A stretch of DNA of 34,793 nt from Gammaproteobacteria bacterium. GTDB lineage: Bacteria > Pseudomonadota > Gammaproteobacteria > Steroidobacterales > Woeseiaceae. The stretch is from the NCBI GenBank assembly GCA_009937445.1, contig JAACFM010000020.1, forward strand, positions 1 to 34,793, written 5' to 3'. The position numbers and the translations under genes were made by a program. The notes under the pieces are model-generated. The model was not told where the DNA came from and did not search any database. It saw nothing but the letters and a program-made list of their open reading frames with translations. How positions within the stretch are numbered: the stretch's first letter is position 1; each line of letters opens with the position of its first letter. Shown here piece by piece: positions 10,163 through 21,326 of the stretch.

Positions 10163-11152
10163 TTGAATGCTGTCCAAATTTCTCGAGACGTGGTTCTCGA
10201 GCCCGCCGATAACAGCCGCCTTGCTAACTTGTGCGGACAATTTGATGAACACTTACGCCAAATTGAGCGCCGTCTGGAGGTTGAAATTGCCAGCCGCGGC
10301 AATCGCTTTCGTGTGACCGGGCGTCCGGGTGCGGCCGAAGTTGGCGGCGATGTCTTGTTATCGTTATTCGAAATGACAAATAACGAGCATCTGGATCCAG
10401 AGCGCGTTCACATGATCTTGCAGGAGTCCTTTATGGATAGTGCCGAAGCGAGTGCAAAAGACGATTCGACCGACGTTGCTAATGACGACGTTATTACCAT
10501 TCAAACGCACCGCAAGTTGATTCGTCCACGCGGAGCAAACCAAACCCTGTACATGCGTCGGTGTCGAGATCACGATTTAGCATTTGGTGTTGGGCCGGCG
10601 GGAACGGGAAAGACCTATCTGGCGGTAGCCGCTGCCGTTGAAGCGCTCGACAACGAACAGGTGCGCCGCATCGTTCTCGTGCGTCCGGCCGTCGAGGCGG
10701 GGGAGCGACTGGGTTTTTTGCCGGGCGATCTGTCACAAAAAGTCGATCCCTATCTGCGCCCGATGTACGACGCTCTTTACGACATGATAGGCGCAGAACG
10801 AGTTACTCGATTGATCGAGCGCAACGTGATTGAAATAGCGCCGCTGGCCTTCATGCGGGGTCGTTCGCTGAACGAGTCTTTTGTTCTTCTGGACGAAGCA
10901 CAAAACACCAGTATTGAGCAGATGAAGATGTTTCTGACAAGAATCGGCTTCGGATCAAGGGCCGTCGTGACGGGTGATATTACGCAGATCGATTTACCAT
11001 CAGGACAAACGTCCGGTCTAAAGAATGCCATCGATGTCTTGTGGGAAGTCGAGGGGGTTTCATTTACCTACTTCACATCGAAGGACGTCGTGCGTCACGA
11101 ACTTGTGCAGCGAATTGTCGAAGCCTACGAGAAAAATGAACGCTCACGTTGA
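10163..11152 (+). CDS. phoH: PhoH-family ATPase (YbeZ)
   Basis: This is a cytoplasmic PhoH-like NTPase of 329 residues, linked to RNA metabolism through its conserved partnership with YbeY; the exact substrate is not settled. An N-terminal KH-like region (about 30-110) precedes the ATPase core with Walker A GPAGTGKT at 144-151, Walker B FVLLDEAQNT at about 240-249 and the downstream GSRAVVTGDITQIDLP. The TTG start at 10163 is the only one that fits. Its 3' end overlaps ybeY by 17 bases, so the two are almost certainly coupled in translation. Confidence 0.95.
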   Translation: MNAVQISRDVVLEPADNSRLANLCGQFDEHLRQIERRLEVEIASRGNRFRVTGRPGAAEVGGDVLLSLFEMTNNEHLDPERVHMILQESFMDSAEASAKDDSTDVANDDVITIQTHRKLIRPRGANQTLYMRRCRDHDLAFGVGPAGTGKTYLAVAAAVEALDNEQVRRIVLVRPAVEAGERLGFLPGDLSQKVDPYLRPMYDALYDMIGAERVTRLIERNVIEIAPLAFMRGRSLNESFVLLDEAQNTSIEQMKMFLTRIGFGSRAVVTGDITQIDLPSGQTSGLKNAIDVLWEVEGVSFTYFTSKDVVRHELVQRIVEAYEKNERSR

Positions 11153-11630
11153 CGTGCAGATTGCTGTAGAAGAGTCGCTCGTCCCGGAGTCGGGCGACAT
11201 AGCGATATGGGTCCGTCGTGCCGTTCAGGCTGCCGGGCGCACAGACGAGGCGGAAATTTCAGTTCGCGTGGTGGGCGCATCGGAGATGCAGCAACTGAAC
11301 AGCGAGTTTCGCGAGCAGGACAAACCGACCAATGTCTTGTCGTTCCCTGCAGGTTCGATAGCAGGGCTTCCGCCTGATGCGGAAATGCCTCTTGGCGATA
11401 TCGTGGTCTGTGCGACGGTCGTTCGAGGCGAGGCCGAGGAGCAGGGCAAGGCCGTGGCCGATCACTGGGCGCACATGATGGTTCATGGGACTTTGCACCT
11501 ATTGGGGTTTGATCACGAGAACGACAGCGATGCCGCGGTGATGGAAAACCTGGAGATACAGATATTGACCGATCACGGGCTTGCTAATCCGTACTCGGAT
11601 TCCGTTGGAGAGTCTCCGCAAGAGACCTGA
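11136..11630 (+). CDS. ybeY: YbeY, endoribonuclease for 16S rRNA maturation
   Basis: This is a zinc-dependent single-strand endoribonuclease needed for 16S rRNA 3' processing and ribosome quality control. The zinc motif H-x3-H-x5-H is intact (H117, H121, H127 in VHGTLHLLGFDHEND), as is the family strand DKPTNVLSFP. I chose ATG 11136 (164 residues); the upstream in-frame extension lies inside phoH. It overlaps the phoH end and sits 15 bases before corC. Confidence 0.96.
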   Translation: MNAHVDVQIAVEESLVPESGDIAIWVRRAVQAAGRTDEAEISVRVVGASEMQQLNSEFREQDKPTNVLSFPAGSIAGLPPDAEMPLGDIVVCATVVRGEAEEQGKAVADHWAHMMVHGTLHLLGFDHENDSDAAVMENLEIQILTDHGLANPYSDSVGESPQET

Positions 11631-11645
11631 TACACTTTAGAGACT

Positions 11646-12497
11646 ATGAACGAAAAACCCCCCAGTACCAGCGGCTCGGGTACACCCGGATTGATTGCGC
11701 GCGTCTTGCGAGCATTCACGGGCGAACCCTGGAGCCGCGATGAAATTCAGACTTTTATCGAATCCGATGCAGAACTCGATGCCGAAGAGAAAAGCATGCT
11801 CTCCGGCGTTCTCGAGGTATCTGAAACTCAGGTGCGTGAAGTCATGGTGCCGCGCTCACAAATGGTTGTTATCGACATCGAGGATGGGTGGGACGAAACC
11901 CTGCAACTCATCGTTGATTCCGGCCATTCCCGTTTTCCCGTAATCGGGGAAGACCGTGATGAGGTGCTCGGCATTTTGTTGGCTAAAGACTTGTTGCGTT
12001 ACTACGGCACCGATGAGGCGAATCAGCTCACGATCCAGAAGCTGTTGCGGCCGGCGTCCGTTATTCCGGAGTCAAAGAGACTTAATGCTCTGCTGAAAGA
12101 GTTTCGTGCCAGCCATAATCACATGGCGATTGTTGTTGATGAATACGGTGGCGTTGCCGGTTTGTTGACAATTGAGGACGTGCTCGAAGAAATTGTCGGC
12201 GAAATTGATGACGAACATGATCAGGAGGAGGCGGCATTTATTCGACCTGACGGAGATCGCGACGGCAAACCCTGCTTTGCGGTTCGCGCGCTGACCCGTG
12301 TCGAAGACTTCAATGACTATTTCGAGTGCGAGTTGGAAGACGAGGAATACGACACGATTGGCGGCTTGGTCTTGCATGAGCTCGGGCGACTGCCGCGGCG
12401 TGGAGAAAAGATTGATTTTGGTGGTTTCGTATTTGCGGTTATCAAAGTCGATGACCGGCGTATCGACGCGCTGCAGGTTCAACGCGGCGGTGCCTAG
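11646..12497 (+). CDS. corC: CorC/YbeX, CBS-pair protein
   Basis: This 283-residue cytoplasmic protein belongs to the hemolysin C/CorC family, associated with magnesium and cobalt efflux and, in E. coli, with ribosome homeostasis. After a short N-terminal helical region come two CBS domains (about 65-125 and 130-190, with VMVPRSQM and HMAIVVDEYGGVAGLLTIEDVLEEIVGEI). A CorC_HlyC domain follows (about 205-283, with DTIGGLVLHELGRLPRRGE). It lacks the DUF21 membrane part found in CNNM-like relatives. It lies between ybeY and lnt as in E. coli and ends five bases before the lnt start. Confidence 0.95.
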   Translation: MNEKPPSTSGSGTPGLIARVLRAFTGEPWSRDEIQTFIESDAELDAEEKSMLSGVLEVSETQVREVMVPRSQMVVIDIEDGWDETLQLIVDSGHSRFPVIGEDRDEVLGILLAKDLLRYYGTDEANQLTIQKLLRPASVIPESKRLNALLKEFRASHNHMAIVVDEYGGVAGLLTIEDVLEEIVGEIDDEHDQEEAAFIRPDGDRDGKPCFAVRALTRVEDFNDYFECELEDEEYDTIGGLVLHELGRLPRRGEKIDFGGFVFAVIKVDDRRIDALQVQRGGA

Positions 12498-12502
12498 GCC
12501 CT

Positions 12503-14041
12503 GTGGCTAACAAAAGAGACCAGAACGTTTTGTTTACCCTGACCGCTGACCAGCCCAAGGTCAGCCGGTTCATCGTTTTCGTTATTGGTTGCGCGACGAC
12601 GCTGGTCTTTGCGCCGGCGGAATGGGCAATTCTGGCACCGCTGCTTACCCTGCCGTTGTTGTTCATCGCCTTGACAGCGTCGCCCAAAGAGGCCGCTGCC
12701 CATTATTTCTGGTTCGGTTTCGGCTTGTTCCTGACCGGCACCTATTGGATCTACATCTCGGTCCACGTATTCGGCAATGCAGCGCTGTGGATCGCCGTGT
12801 TACTCATGGTGGGCTTGTCATTGATCATGGCTGCCTTGCTCTGGATTGCGGGGTGGCTCACGAGCCGCCTGTCGCATGGAGAGCCCTGGCGACTCCTGTT
12901 AATCGGACCGGCGGCCTGGGTATTCATCGAGTGGCTGCGCGGCTGGATTTTGACCGGGTTTCCCTGGCTGGCCCACGGCTACGGGCAAATTGACTCACCG
13001 CTGGCCGGTTGGGCCCCGGTACTCGGTGTCTACGGCGTGTCCCTGATGCTGCTGATCAGTACGGCCGCGATCCTGGTAGTCATAATGACGACCGGCAAAG
13101 AGCGTCTGATCGCCGCATCTCTGGTTGTAATTCCGTGGGTCGCGGGCGGCATATTGAGCGCTGTCGAATGGACGGAGCCTTACGGCGACCCGATCCGCAC
13201 CACGATCATTCAGGGTGGCGTCTCGCAAGATAAAAAATGGTTGCGCGAACAACGCCAGGCCACGCTGGATTTCTACCGCAGCTCTACCTTGAGGGTTGCA
13301 GAGAGCCAGTTGGTCGTTTGGCCGGAGGTCGCCATACCGGCTTTGAACTATCAGGTCGAAGATTACCTCAACAGCATCGACAGCGACGCTAAACGCAATA
13401 GACAGACTGTCCTCGTGGGCATTCTTGAGCAGAACGGCGAGCGCAGTGTTGAACCGCGTATTTACAACAGTGTTTTCCTGTTAGGCAGCAAAGAGCGACA
13501 GGTGTATCGCAAACGCCATCTGGTTCCCTTCGGCGAGTACTTCCCGGTTCCCGACAGCGTTCGCGAATGGATGCGGATGCAAAACCTTCCTGTGTCGGAT
13601 TTGACGCCTGGCAGGGATGATCAGTCATTATTGATAGCAGCTAACGGGGTGCAGATTGCGGTTGCTATCTGCTACGAAGATGCCTACGGCTCAGAGCAGC
13701 TGTATGCGTTTCCGGGTGCTGACGTATTAGTCAACGTAAGCAACGATGCCTGGTTTGGTGACTCCATCGCGCCGCATCAGCATTTGCAGATCGCGCGAAT
13801 GAGGGCGCTGGAGGTCGGCCGTTATGCTGTGCGGGCGACGAATACGGGAATTAGTGCGTTTATCGGGCCCTTCGGCGAGCTGCTGGAGACCGGCAAGCAA
13901 TTTGAGGCGGACATCATGACGGCCGATATTCGGTCCCGCAAAGGCACTACCGTCTACGCGCGTTACGGCAATTGGCCGGTAAGCGGTTTTTGTATAGTCC
14001 TCCTCGCTGTCTTCTGGATCCGCAGTCGCGCGGGGATTTAG
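12503..14041 (+). CDS. lnt: Lnt, apolipoprotein N-acyltransferase
   Basis: This inner-membrane enzyme adds the third acyl chain to the N-terminal cysteine of lipoproteins, using phospholipid donors. The N-terminal half holds about eight membrane segments (to about residue 220). The periplasmic nitrilase-like domain carries the triad Glu275 (VVWPE), Lys337 (VYRKRHLVPFGEYFP) and Cys390 (AICYEDAYG). A last membrane segment is at about 490-507. The length of 512 is typical and the GTG start at 12503 gives a normal beginning. The LptE lipoprotein encoded downstream would be one of its substrates. Confidence 0.97.
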   Translation: MANKRDQNVLFTLTADQPKVSRFIVFVIGCATTLVFAPAEWAILAPLLTLPLLFIALTASPKEAAAHYFWFGFGLFLTGTYWIYISVHVFGNAALWIAVLLMVGLSLIMAALLWIAGWLTSRLSHGEPWRLLLIGPAAWVFIEWLRGWILTGFPWLAHGYGQIDSPLAGWAPVLGVYGVSLMLLISTAAILVVIMTTGKERLIAASLVVIPWVAGGILSAVEWTEPYGDPIRTTIIQGGVSQDKKWLREQRQATLDFYRSSTLRVAESQLVVWPEVAIPALNYQVEDYLNSIDSDAKRNRQTVLVGILEQNGERSVEPRIYNSVFLLGSKERQVYRKRHLVPFGEYFPVPDSVREWMRMQNLPVSDLTPGRDDQSLLIAANGVQIAVAICYEDAYGSEQLYAFPGADVLVNVSNDAWFGDSIAPHQHLQIARMRALEVGRYAVRATNTGISAFIGPFGELLETGKQFEADIMTADIRSRKGTTVYARYGNWPVSGFCIVLLAVFWIRSRAGI

Positions 14042-14080
14042 AAGGCTTCGCTAGCTGCGAATTGCAGCCTGTTCATGTAG

Positions 14081-16570
<2,490 letters not shown>

Positions 16571-16571
16571 G

Positions 16572-17051
16572 ATGGCGAAAATGACATTCCTGATGCTGAT
16601 GACGGTCAGCCTGACGGCGTGCGGATTTCAGTTACAGGGTGCTTTTTCGCCACCGGCCGGCATGGAACGCACCTATATAGAGACCAGTGATCGCTACAGT
16701 CCCTTCCTGCGAGAATTCGAAGCACAGTTGCGCGCCGCAGGCGTTCAGCTAAGCGCATCGGCGGATGACGCGACAGCAACGTTTACGATTTTCGCTGACG
16801 AAACGGACCAGCGAGTGCTGTCGGTTTCAGCGCGCAATGTCCCTACCGAGTACGAGGTTTTCTATTCGGTCACCTACAGTCTGGACTCGGCTGCGAAACT
16901 CCTGATGCCGCAGCAAACACTGACTCTCACCCGAGATTACACCTACGACTCGACACTGGTGCTGGGCAAAGCTCGGGAAGAAGAGCTACTGCGTGAGGCG
17001 ATTGTTGAAGATCTCGTGCGCATTGTAATGAAGCAGATATCAACGCTCTGA
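16572..17051 (+). CDS. lptE: LptE, LPS-assembly lipoprotein
   Basis: This outer-membrane lipoprotein plugs the LptD barrel during LPS export. I chose ATG 16572 (159 residues), which gives a signal peptide ending in the lipobox LTAC with the acylated Cys at 17. The following GFQLQGAFSPPAGMERTYIE and the later TRDYTYDSTLVLGKAREE fit the family. It starts one base after leuS, the usual gammaproteobacterial arrangement. The next usual gene, holA, is not here; it appears about 4.6 kb downstream at 21707. Confidence 0.93.
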   Translation: MAKMTFLMLMTVSLTACGFQLQGAFSPPAGMERTYIETSDRYSPFLREFEAQLRAAGVQLSASADDATATFTIFADETDQRVLSVSARNVPTEYEVFYSVTYSLDSAAKLLMPQQTLTLTRDYTYDSTLVLGKAREEELLREAIVEDLVRIVMKQISTL

Positions 17052-17057
17052 CAGCCG

Positions 17058-17540
17058 ATGTTGTTCGTCTCTGATGTATCGCGAGCGGCCATAGATCGCT
17101 TGCTGTTGCGCTACGACCTTGAGTTGGTTCAGCAGCCATCGGGTGCCGCCATTAGTGGTAGCTTTTGGGGTGACTCCGAAGCGGGCATCATCGGCCGCAA
17201 GGTTTACGTGCGGCCTGATACACCGATCCATTCAATGCTCCATGAAGCCAGTCATGTCATCTGTATGACGGCAGACAGGCGCATGGGTCTGGATCGTGAC
17301 GCGGGCGGAGATGACCTTGAGGAATCTGCCGTTTGTTATTTGCAAGTCGTTCTGGCTGATTACATTGAGGGCGTCGGGCGTGCTCGCCTCATGCGGGATA
17401 TGGATGCGTGGGGTTACAGTTTTCGCCTGGGAAACACTCGAGACTGGTTCCAAAATGACGCAGAGGATGCGGTAGAGTTTCTTAAGAATCATGGACTTCT
17501 GAACGCAGAAGGCAAGCCAACGTTTCAGCTGCGCCAATAA
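17058..17540 (+). CDS. Hypothetical protein with an HEXXH zinc-site motif
   Basis: This is a 160-residue soluble protein beginning six bases after the lptE stop, so it is very likely in the same operon. Residues 62-66 read HEASH, an HEXXH metal-binding motif. About 22 residues later comes DDLEESAVCYLQ (85-96), where Glu88 or Glu89 could supply a third ligand as in gluzincin-type sites. There is no signal peptide, so a cytoplasmic role is likely. The HExxH followed by an acidic helix recalls EpmC (elongation factor P hydroxylase, HEIAHW), but overall similarity is too weak for me to assign that. Treat it as a probable metalloprotein of unknown function. Confidence 0.75.
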   Translation: MLFVSDVSRAAIDRLLLRYDLELVQQPSGAAISGSFWGDSEAGIIGRKVYVRPDTPIHSMLHEASHVICMTADRRMGLDRDAGGDDLEESAVCYLQVVLADYIEGVGRARLMRDMDAWGYSFRLGNTRDWFQNDAEDAVEFLKNHGLLNAEGKPTFQLRQ

Positions 17541-17564
17541 GCGATTCGCGGTGTATAGTTTCGT

Positions 17565-18263
17565 ATGCCTTGGTTACGGTTCATTCTCTATTTCATCGCT
17601 GTCGCGTTCATCACGTGGGCACTGACGCAGATGGAGATTGCGTCTCCGGGTAGCCTCAAGTTGCACATCATACTCAACGAATCTGATCGCTTCGGTACCA
17701 GTGAGTTTTCCCCTGTAGAGATTATCCAGGCGATTATTCTGGGGTTCTGCGGCCTCACTATGTGGTGGGTTGCCCGCTTCTGCACGACGCAACGGCCCGT
17801 GGCAATCCTGTTTGGCGGCATGGCGCTGATATTCCTGATTCGCGAACTGGACTACTTTCTTGATCGATTCGTCATGGACAATTTTTGGCAGCTCATTACT
17901 GTCATCGTCGGTTCCCTGCTGATCGCTTATACCTATCGGCATCGGCGACGAATACAGATCGCCCTGGCCCGCATCTGGCCTTCTCCGGGTCTGACGCTCC
18001 TTTTCGCCGGAGCGCTGATTCTCTTCGCGTTTGTAAGATTCGTCGGCCACGAACCCTTATGGATGTCCATACTGGGTGACGACTACCGACGCATCATCAA
18101 GCTCGCTGTCGAGGAGTTTATAGAGCTCATCGGCTATTTCCTGTGGATGATCGGCACGATCGAATACGCGTTTCAGGCGCGCGCCATCGCGATGGCGCAG
18201 CCGCAGCCGGCGGCGCGACGACGACGGGATAAGCGACGGCATGATGCGGAGGGCAAGTTCTGA
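17565..18263 (+). CDS. Multi-pass membrane protein of unknown function
   Basis: The 232 residues have about six hydrophobic segments (roughly 4-21, 52-70, 80-92, 107-124, 140-160 and 180-200). Between the first two is a polar loop, and the C-terminal tail is strongly basic (AARRRRDKRRHDAEGKF), probably cytoplasmic. I recognise no domain. It starts 24 bases after the HEXXH gene and ends the first long plus-strand run; hisI converges on it across a repeat-filled spacer. Confidence 0.75.
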   Translation: MPWLRFILYFIAVAFITWALTQMEIASPGSLKLHIILNESDRFGTSEFSPVEIIQAIILGFCGLTMWWVARFCTTQRPVAILFGGMALIFLIRELDYFLDRFVMDNFWQLITVIVGSLLIAYTYRHRRRIQIALARIWPSPGLTLLFAGALILFAFVRFVGHEPLWMSILGDDYRRIIKLAVEEFIELIGYFLWMIGTIEYAFQARAIAMAQPQPAARRRRDKRRHDAEGKF

Positions 18264-18346
18264 CTCCCAAGAGAACCGCGGAATGGCTGGCGGCCGGGTA
18301 CCCATATCACTGCGCGAACTCACCACCATTGTTACAAGACGGTGAG

Positions 18347-18409
18347 CGAGATATTGATTACAGGAAATAAAGCGCAGCGAAGCGAGCCATTCCAGTAATT
18401 AATATCTCG
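18347..18409 (+). repeat. Stem-loop element B: same core as element A, different arms
   Basis: The arms 18347-18361 and 18395-18409 pair over 15 positions with a single G-T wobble. Inside is one A/A mismatch (18362/18394), a 4-bp helix (18363-18366 with 18390-18393) and the loop. The core 18365-18391 begins AAATAAAGCGCAGCG and differs from element A at one base in 27. Flanks TTACAG and CAGTAA are shared with A, but the arms outside them are AT-rich here and GC-rich in A. It lies 83 bases after a stop codon, in the convergent spacer before hisI. A further 6-bp hairpin (18319-18324 with 18341-18346) abuts its left arm. Confidence 0.9.
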
Positions 18410-18429
18410 GTCGCCGGCCATGCGACGCT

Positions 18430-18454
18430 GTCGCGGCCTGAGGGCCGCTCCTAC
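18430..18454 (-). repeat. REP-type palindrome with GTAG head
   Basis: Read on the minus strand it starts GTAGGAGCGGCC (from 18454) and ends GGCCGCGAC. It has a 6-bp stem (18433-18438 with 18443-18448) and a 4-base loop. A GTAG head followed by a GC-rich imperfect hairpin is the known signature of REP elements moved by TnpA-REP (RAYT) transposases in Pseudomonas and Xanthomonadales. It is a single copy here, and its TAG is also the hisI stop codon. Confidence 0.8.
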
Positions 18455-18948
18455 AGGATGGTTGGGTTGGGTGCGTCGCCGTAGACTTCTTCGGGATCGA
18501 ATACCTTTTCGGTTTCCGTCCATTCCAGCTCCACGTGACCTTCGGATTGTTTGTTTTCGAAGTCCACGCCAACCGGAATCTGGCGATAGAAGCAGCTGCG
18601 GTAGCCGACGTGGCAGCTTGCGCCGCCCGCGACATCCACGCGCAGCCAGATGCAGTCCTGATCGTCATCGATCAATAGCGCTCGAACGGATTGCACCAGT
18701 CCGCTGGTAGCACCTTTGTGCCAGAGGACCTGTCGACTGCGGCTGTAATAGTGCGCCTCGCCGGTCGAGATGGTGAGCTGCAGTGCTTCTGCATTCATAT
18801 AGCCCTGCATCAGGACCTCGCCGCTGTCGGCGTCTGTGGTGACGACGGTGATGAGTCCGCGATCGTCGAATTTGGGTGCGAGGTCGTTGCCTTCCTCTAC
18901 CTGCTCGATCGAGTCGCGGGCCTGAAATCTAACGGGCGAGGCGGACAT
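18451..18948 (-). CDS. hisI: HisI-type phosphoribosyl-AMP cyclohydrolase
   Basis: HisI opens the adenine ring of phosphoribosyl-AMP in histidine synthesis and needs zinc. The start is ATG at 18948, after AAGGATCC on the minus strand (165 residues). The family core is clear: [35 protein letters not shown], then [12 protein letters not shown] with Cys112 and Cys119. The usual DCDxD, whose Cys is a zinc ligand, reads DDDQDC here, so a cysteine sits at 99 instead. It is not fused to HisE and no other his gene is nearby. At 165 residues it is longer than a minimal HisI because of both termini. The assignment to the family is firm; the role in histidine synthesis is inferred. Confidence 0.88.
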   Translation of the reverse strand: MSASPVRFQARDSIEQVEEGNDLAPKFDDRGLITVVTTDADSGEVLMQGYMNAEALQLTISTGEAHYYSRSRQVLWHKGATSGLVQSVRALLIDDDQDCIWLRVDVAGGASCHVGYRSCFYRQIPVGVDFENKQSEGHVELEWTETEKVFDPEEVYGDAPNPTIL

Positions 18949-19014
18949 TCTGGATCCTTGGTGGAAAAATCTGCGGGCCGAGAGAATACCGGGCATAGCG
19001 GTTGGCGGCAATGT

Positions 19015-19023
19015 TGATATGAT
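19015..19023 (+). promoter_or_regulatory. Candidate extended -10 promoter for cysS
   Basis: TGATATGAT fits an extended -10 (TG-N-TATGAT), 30 bases before the cysS start, in the divergent spacer between hisI and cysS where a plus-strand promoter is expected. No good -35 is present, which is tolerated by extended -10 promoters. It would drive cysS and the genes behind it. Confidence 0.45.
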
Positions 19024-19053
19024 TGCGTCTTTTGACCGCCGAACCAAACAGTA

Positions 19054-20430
19054 ATGACTCTACAGCTACACGACACACTTCAAGGCAAGAAAGTCCCCTT
19101 CGTTCCCCTTAAGGAAGGCGAGGTGACAATGTATTTATGTGGACCAACGGTCTACAACTTCGCGCACATTGGCAATGCAAGGCCGGCGGTCGTTTTTGAC
19201 TTGCTGGCGAGGCTGCTGCGACGCAGTTACAAATTGACCTTCGCGCGCAACATTACCGACGTTGACGACAAGATCAACGCGGCTTCCATAGAGTCCGGGA
19301 AGCCCATCGAGGAAATCACGGCGCGCTATATCAAGGCATACAACGACGATATGGGGGCGCTTGGTGTTAGCCCCCCGGACCTCGAGCCGCGAGCGACCCA
19401 CCACATCGGTGAAATGATAGCGATGATCGAGAAGCTTATCGACAAGGGTTTCGCGTACGAAGCGGAAGGACACGTCCTGTTCGATGTGTCCTCAAACGAG
19501 AGCTACGGGTCACTCTCAAAGCGCGACTTGCGAGAGATGATCGCGGGATCGCGAGTGGAAGTGGCGCCCTACAAGAAAGCTGCGCACGACTTTGTGTTGT
19601 GGAAACCGTCGACTCCTGAATTGCCCGGTTGGGATTCTCCGTGGGGCCGGGGCAGGCCTGGCTGGCATATCGAGTGTTCCGCGATGGCTGAAAAGCATCT
19701 GGGAGACACCATTGATATTCATGCCGGTGGTCGTGACCTCGTCTTTCCGCACCACGAAAATGAAATGGCCCAGAGCTCCTGTGCGCATGATGGCGCGCCT
19801 TTCGCGCGATACTGGTTGCACAATGGTTTCCTGAGCATGGACCAGACGAAAATGTCGAAGTCACTGGGCAATGTCTTGCTGGTGCACGAATTGATCAAGA
19901 CGATTCCGGGTGAAGTCATACGGCTGGCATTGCTCGGCGCTCACTACAAGCAACCCCTCGACTGGTCGGCTGAGACGCTGGAATCGGCGCGGCGCATGCT
20001 GGATCGATTGTACGGGGCGGTACAGGGAATCGACGTGCCAACGGATATCCGGGCGGCAGCAGACGTTCCAGAGTCACTGGTCGCTGCATTGGAGGATGAC
20101 CTGAATTCACCCAAGGCAATGGCGGAGTTCTTTGCATTGGCACGCAGTCTCAACAAAGCGACTGACGAAGACACGAAGGTCCAGTTGGCGGCACAAATGT
20201 ACGCATGCGGTGATCTCATGGGATTGCTGCAAACGGATCCCGATAGCTGGTTTGCAGGACATGTGGAAGGGAATTTGTCATCGGACGATATCGAGTCCCT
20301 GATCGCAAAACGCAATGCGGCCAAAGCTAATCGTGATTTTGCAACAGCTGATGCCATTCGTGATCAGCTCAGCGAGGCTGGTGTTACGATTCAAGACAGC
20401 CGTGACGGTACGACCTGGCGGCGAAGCTGA
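19054..20430 (+). CDS. cysS: CysS, cysteinyl-tRNA synthetase
   Basis: This is a class I synthetase charging cysteine tRNA, with zinc at the active site. The motif HIGN is at 38-41 ([16 protein letters not shown], with zinc ligand Cys29) and KMSKS in [11 protein letters not shown] at about 265-275. Other ligands are in WHIECSAM and FPHHENE. The length of 458 is standard. It heads the second long plus-strand run, with sufE two bases after its stop. Confidence 0.98.
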   Translation: MTLQLHDTLQGKKVPFVPLKEGEVTMYLCGPTVYNFAHIGNARPAVVFDLLARLLRRSYKLTFARNITDVDDKINAASIESGKPIEEITARYIKAYNDDMGALGVSPPDLEPRATHHIGEMIAMIEKLIDKGFAYEAEGHVLFDVSSNESYGSLSKRDLREMIAGSRVEVAPYKKAAHDFVLWKPSTPELPGWDSPWGRGRPGWHIECSAMAEKHLGDTIDIHAGGRDLVFPHHENEMAQSSCAHDGAPFARYWLHNGFLSMDQTKMSKSLGNVLLVHELIKTIPGEVIRLALLGAHYKQPLDWSAETLESARRMLDRLYGAVQGIDVPTDIRAAADVPESLVAALEDDLNSPKAMAEFFALARSLNKATDEDTKVQLAAQMYACGDLMGLLQTDPDSWFAGHVEGNLSSDDIESLIAKRNAAKANRDFATADAIRDQLSEAGVTIQDSRDGTTWRRS

Positions 20431-20432
20431 CA

Positions 20433-20858
20433 ATGAGCAACGAAATACAAGTCGCACAGCAGGAACTCATCGAGGACTTCGAGTTATTCGAGGACTGGAT
20501 GGATCGTTATCAGTACCTGATCGACATGGGTCGTCGTTTGCCTGAATTCCCGGAAGAGCTGCGCACGGACGAGAATCGTATTCGCGGCTGCCAGTCACAG
20601 GTCTGGTTTGTTGCGAAAGAACAGGACGGCCGCCTGTACTTCGATGCGATCAGTGATGCGGCGATTGTCTCTGGCCTTGTTGCCTTGTTGCTGCGGCTGT
20701 ACAGCGGCCGTATGCCGCAGGACATTCTCGACACGCCTCCGGATTTTGTCGCGGCACTGCAACTGGAGGCTCACCTGAGCGCTACGCGCAGTACCGGTCT
20801 TGCATCTATGCTGACGGCGATTCGCCGTTTTGCGTCCGAGGCGCTGCAGGCTGCCTGA
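20433..20858 (+). CDS. sufE: SufE-family sulfur acceptor
   Basis: SufE accepts persulfide sulfur from the cysteine desulfurase SufS for iron-sulfur cluster assembly. The 141 residues carry the acceptor Cys53 in IRGCQSQVW, and the family helix region follows ([18 protein letters not shown]). It could equally be the CsdE paralogue; no sufS or csdA is in the window to decide. It starts two bases after cysS, and its stop TGA overlaps the ATG of yidD. Confidence 0.93.
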   Translation: MSNEIQVAQQELIEDFELFEDWMDRYQYLIDMGRRLPEFPEELRTDENRIRGCQSQVWFVAKEQDGRLYFDAISDAAIVSGLVALLLRLYSGRMPQDILDTPPDFVAALQLEAHLSATRSTGLASMLTAIRRFASEALQAA

Positions 20859-21121
20859 TGGCCAGCGCCGTGAGCAAAGCGCTCGCGTGGCCGCTGATTC
20901 AATTGGCGCGCTTTTACCGGATCGCGATTTCGCCGTGGCTCGGTGCCAATTGTCGATTCGATCCGACCTGTTCCAGCTACACGATCGAGGCCCTGCAGAC
21001 TCATGGAATTCTGACGGGCGGCTGGTTGGCGCTGAAACGCATCGGTCGCTGTCATCCCTGGGGCGGCTCGGGTTACGACCCTGTACCCGAAGTTCCTGAA
21101 GACGTTGATGAAGCCCGGTAG
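20858..21121 (+). CDS. yidD: YidD, membrane protein insertion efficiency factor
   Basis: This small membrane-associated protein helps YidC-dependent insertion. The 87 residues show the family cysteine pattern (Cys32, Cys38 and Cys65) in [18 protein letters not shown] and [15 protein letters not shown]. In most genomes yidD lies between rnpA and yidC near the origin, so a position behind sufE is unusual. The start overlaps the sufE stop. Confidence 0.95.
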   Translation: MASAVSKALAWPLIQLARFYRIAISPWLGANCRFDPTCSSYTIEALQTHGILTGGWLALKRIGRCHPWGGSGYDPVPEVPEDVDEAR

Positions 21122-21326
21122 CCTGTTAAGAGCCGCATTCCTGCCGCTTATCGAGCCAGCGGTTCTGTTTCCGCTCTTGATGTTCTGGCTTCTTGTTTGC
21201 ATTGGCACGTCAGGCAGTCCGCTCGGTTTTATTGTGCTGGTACTTTGTTTGCCGCCCATCTTCCGGTATCAGATGATCATTATCGAAGCCTGTGCCCGTG
21301 GAAGAAAGCCGGCGACGCCGGCGTAA
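21108..21326 (+). CDS. Short two-segment membrane protein, possibly a truncated gene
   Basis: ATG 21108 lies inside the end of yidD (14-base overlap). The 72 residues hold two hydrophobic segments (about 9-30 and 38-55), then [20 protein letters not shown]. The sequence reads like the start of a longer membrane protein cut off just after the second segment. The stop falls beside a GC-rich hairpin (21308-21322), and 129 bases without a clear gene follow. I cannot name a family. It may be a genuine small protein or the 5' remnant of a larger one. Confidence 0.5.
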   Translation: MKPGSLLRAAFLPLIEPAVLFPLLMFWLLVCIGTSGSPLGFIVLVLCLPPIFRYQMIIIEACARGRKPATPA

